From positions 3,263,953 through 3,269,981 of the forward strand of contig CP058705.1 in assembly GCA_013414705.1 (NCBI GenBank): a stretch of 6,029 nucleotides of DNA. Reading direction: 5' to 3'. The stretch comes from Defluviicoccus sp. (GTDB lineage: Bacteria; Pseudomonadota; Alphaproteobacteria; Rhodospirillales; Defluviicoccaceae). The position numbers and the translations under genes were made by a program. Shown in pieces: positions 4,738-6,029 of this stretch (its first letter is position 1; each line of letters opens with the position of its first letter). The notes below the pieces were generated by a model. That model saw nothing but the letters and a program-made list of their open reading frames with translations, was not told the origin of the DNA and made no database searches.

Positions 4738-6029
4738 CTACGTCACCACGTCCATGCTGAAGCGGCGGCCTCGGCGGTGGAAGATGTCGGCACGCTTGGT
4801 GAGTCCCACCTTGGCCTGGGCAACGACATTTTCGGCGGTGATCCCGAAGTGCTTGAACAGCACCTCCTGTGGGCCGGACAGGCCGAAGCCCTTCAGGCCG
4901 ACGAAAACGCCGTTTTCGCCAATGTAGCGGTCCCAGCCGGGCGAGATCGCCGCTTCGACGGCAACGCGCACGCACTCCGGCCACGCCGGGCCCAAAACTT
5001 CCTTGCGATACTTCTCCGGCTGGATGTCGAACAGCTCCCAGCACGGCATCGAGACGACGGCGGTCGGGATGCCATCGGCCTGCAGGCGCTCGCGGGCGGC
5101 GACCGCCACGTGCACTTCGGAGCCGGTGGCGAACAGGGTCACTTCGCGCTCGCCATCTTCGGCCTCGTGCAGCACGTAGGCGCCACGCGCACACAGGTTG
5201 ACGCTCTCGTGCTCGAGGCGGACCGCCGGCAGCGCCTGGCGACTGAGCACAAGGCACGATGGCATGTCGCTTTCGGTGAGCGCAATCACCCAGCTCTCGA
5301 ACGTCTCGATCGCGTCTGCCGGGCGGAACACCAGCATGTTCGGCATCACCCGCAGGCTCGCCAGCGTCTCCACCGGATGATGCGTCGGGCCGTCCTCGCC
5401 GACGCCGATCAGATCGTGGGTGAGCACGTAGATCACCCGTTGTCGCATCAGCGCCGACATCCGCATGCCGCCGCGCATGTAATCCGCGAAAACCAGGAAG
5501 GTGCCGCCGTAGGGGATGAATCCGCCGTGCAACGCCATCCCGTTCATGATCGACGCCATCGCGTGCTCGCGCACGCCATAGTGAATGTAGCGCCCGGTGT
5601 AATCTCCCGGCGCGAGTGGCGTCAGACTCTTGGTCCTGGTAAACACCGAACCCGACAGGTCGGCCGAACCACCGATGATCTCCGGGAAGGTGGCTGTGAG
5701 AATTTCCAGTGCTTCGCCTGACGCCTTACGGGTCGCCCACTTCGGACGATCGGTCGCGAGGTTCCGCTTGAACGTGTTCAGCGGTGCCTGCCAGCCGGGC
5801 CCGAGCTTGCCGGCGCTGGTGCGCCGGAACTGTTCCTGCCGCTCGTCGGGCAGCGCTGCGAACCGGGCTTCCCAGGCCTCCCGCTCGGCAACTGAACGAC
5901 GGCCAGCATCGCGCCAGGCGGCCAGCACGTGCTCCGGGACCACGAAGGGCGGGTAGGACCAGCCGAGTGCCTCCCGGGCGCCGGCGATCTCCTCGTCACC
6001 CAGCGGCGCGCCATGCGCGTCGCCGGTCC
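4738..6029 (-). CDS. tkt: Transketolase, 5' end cut off by window edge
   Basis: Thiamine-diphosphate enzyme moving two-carbon ketol units between sugar phosphates in the pentose phosphate (or Calvin) pathway; cytoplasmic dimer. The frame runs unbroken from the right edge to the TAG at 4738, giving 429 complete codons; by comparison with E. coli TktA (about 660 residues) roughly 250 N-terminal residues are missing, including most of the diphosphate-binding domain. Present, numbered within this fragment: HGAPLGDEEIA (5-15); GWSYPPF (22-28); pyrimidine-domain SRKAS-like TRKAS (99-103) and GGSADL (119-124); YIHYGVREHAM (147-157) with the catalytic Glu154 that activates thiamine; and GEDGPTHHP (210-218) with substrate-binding His216. 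The C-terminal domain carries LFATGSEV and VVSMPCWELFD. A basic tail of about 18 residues (TKRADIFHRRGRRFSMDVVT) extends past the usual family end. A GTG within the frame at 5943 is internal, not the start. No Calvin-cycle or other pentose phosphate gene is visible beside it. Confidence 0.96.
   Translation of the reverse strand, partial: TGDAHGAPLGDEEIAGAREALGWSYPPFVVPEHVLAAWRDAGRRSVAEREAWEARFAALPDERQEQFRRTSAGKLGPGWQAPLNTFKRNLATDRPKWATRKASGEALEILTATFPEIIGGSADLSGSVFTRTKSLTPLAPGDYTGRYIHYGVREHAMASIMNGMALHGGFIPYGGTFLVFADYMRGGMRMSALMRQRVIYVLTHDLIGVGEDGPTHHPVETLASLRVMPNMLVFRPADAIETFESWVIALTESDMPSCLVLSRQALPAVRLEHESVNLCARGAYVLHEAEDGEREVTLFATGSEVHVAVAARERLQADGIPTAVVSMPCWELFDIQPEKYRKEVLGPAWPECVRVAVEAAISPGWDRYIGENGVFVGLKGFGLSGPQEVLFKHFGITAENVVAQAKVGLTKRADIFHRRGRRFSMDVVT

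Noticed and set aside
4777..5721. A 314-codon plus-strand open frame opposite transketolase
   Set aside because: Antisense shadow; all transketolase motifs are in the minus-strand frame.
5941..5943. GTG as the transketolase start
   Set aside because: The frame continues upstream to the window edge with conserved transketolase sequence (HGAPLGDEEIA, GWSYPPF), so the GTG is an internal valine.

Overview
This GC-rich window carries six protein genes. GC-rich third codon positions throughout fit a high-GC proteobacterium. The best taxonomic clue is a divergent PCMT-family methyltransferase directly upstream of a tolC-type gene on the same strand, an arrangement common in Alphaproteobacteria. I infer an alphaproteobacterium, possibly of the Rhodospirillales type; the genus cannot be told from this window.

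Layout. The left half is a minus-strand group read from right to left: msrB (2612-2118), a PCMT-family methyltransferase (1947-1294) and a TolC-family outer-membrane channel (1143 to the left edge, 3' end cut off). The two gaps, 170 and 150 nt, are long enough for separate promoters; a plausible sigma70-type promoter precedes the methyltransferase gene. msrB is divergent from a plus-strand short-chain dehydrogenase resembling Bacillus glucose 1-dehydrogenase (2809-3687), and the roughly 200-nt region between them holds a 20-bp palindrome. The right half is again minus strand: a transketolase whose 5' end lies beyond the right edge (6029-4738), then a PIG-L/LmbE-family deacetylase (4667-3786) 70 nt downstream. 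The deacetylase gene converges on the dehydrogenase gene.

How the genes relate. MsrB repairs oxidised methionine, and the PCMT-like protein belongs to a family named for repairing aged aspartyl residues, but its usual active-site serine appears to be alanine, so its role is uncertain. TolC-type channels provide the outer-membrane exit for efflux pumps or type I secretion. Transketolase and the glucose-dehydrogenase-like enzyme both belong to sugar metabolism (pentose phosphate pathway; oxidation of glucose to gluconolactone), though they lie on opposite strands and are not one operon. The PIG-L deacetylase keeps the metal-site motifs, but its substrate is unknown.

No RNA genes, CRISPR array, insertion sequence or phage gene was seen. 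All gene-free stretches are shorter than 200 nt. The window looks like ordinary chromosomal housekeeping sequence. The points worth a second look are unusual active-site residues, two palindromes in promoter regions and an open frame after the dehydrogenase stop codon. I found no convincing new system.
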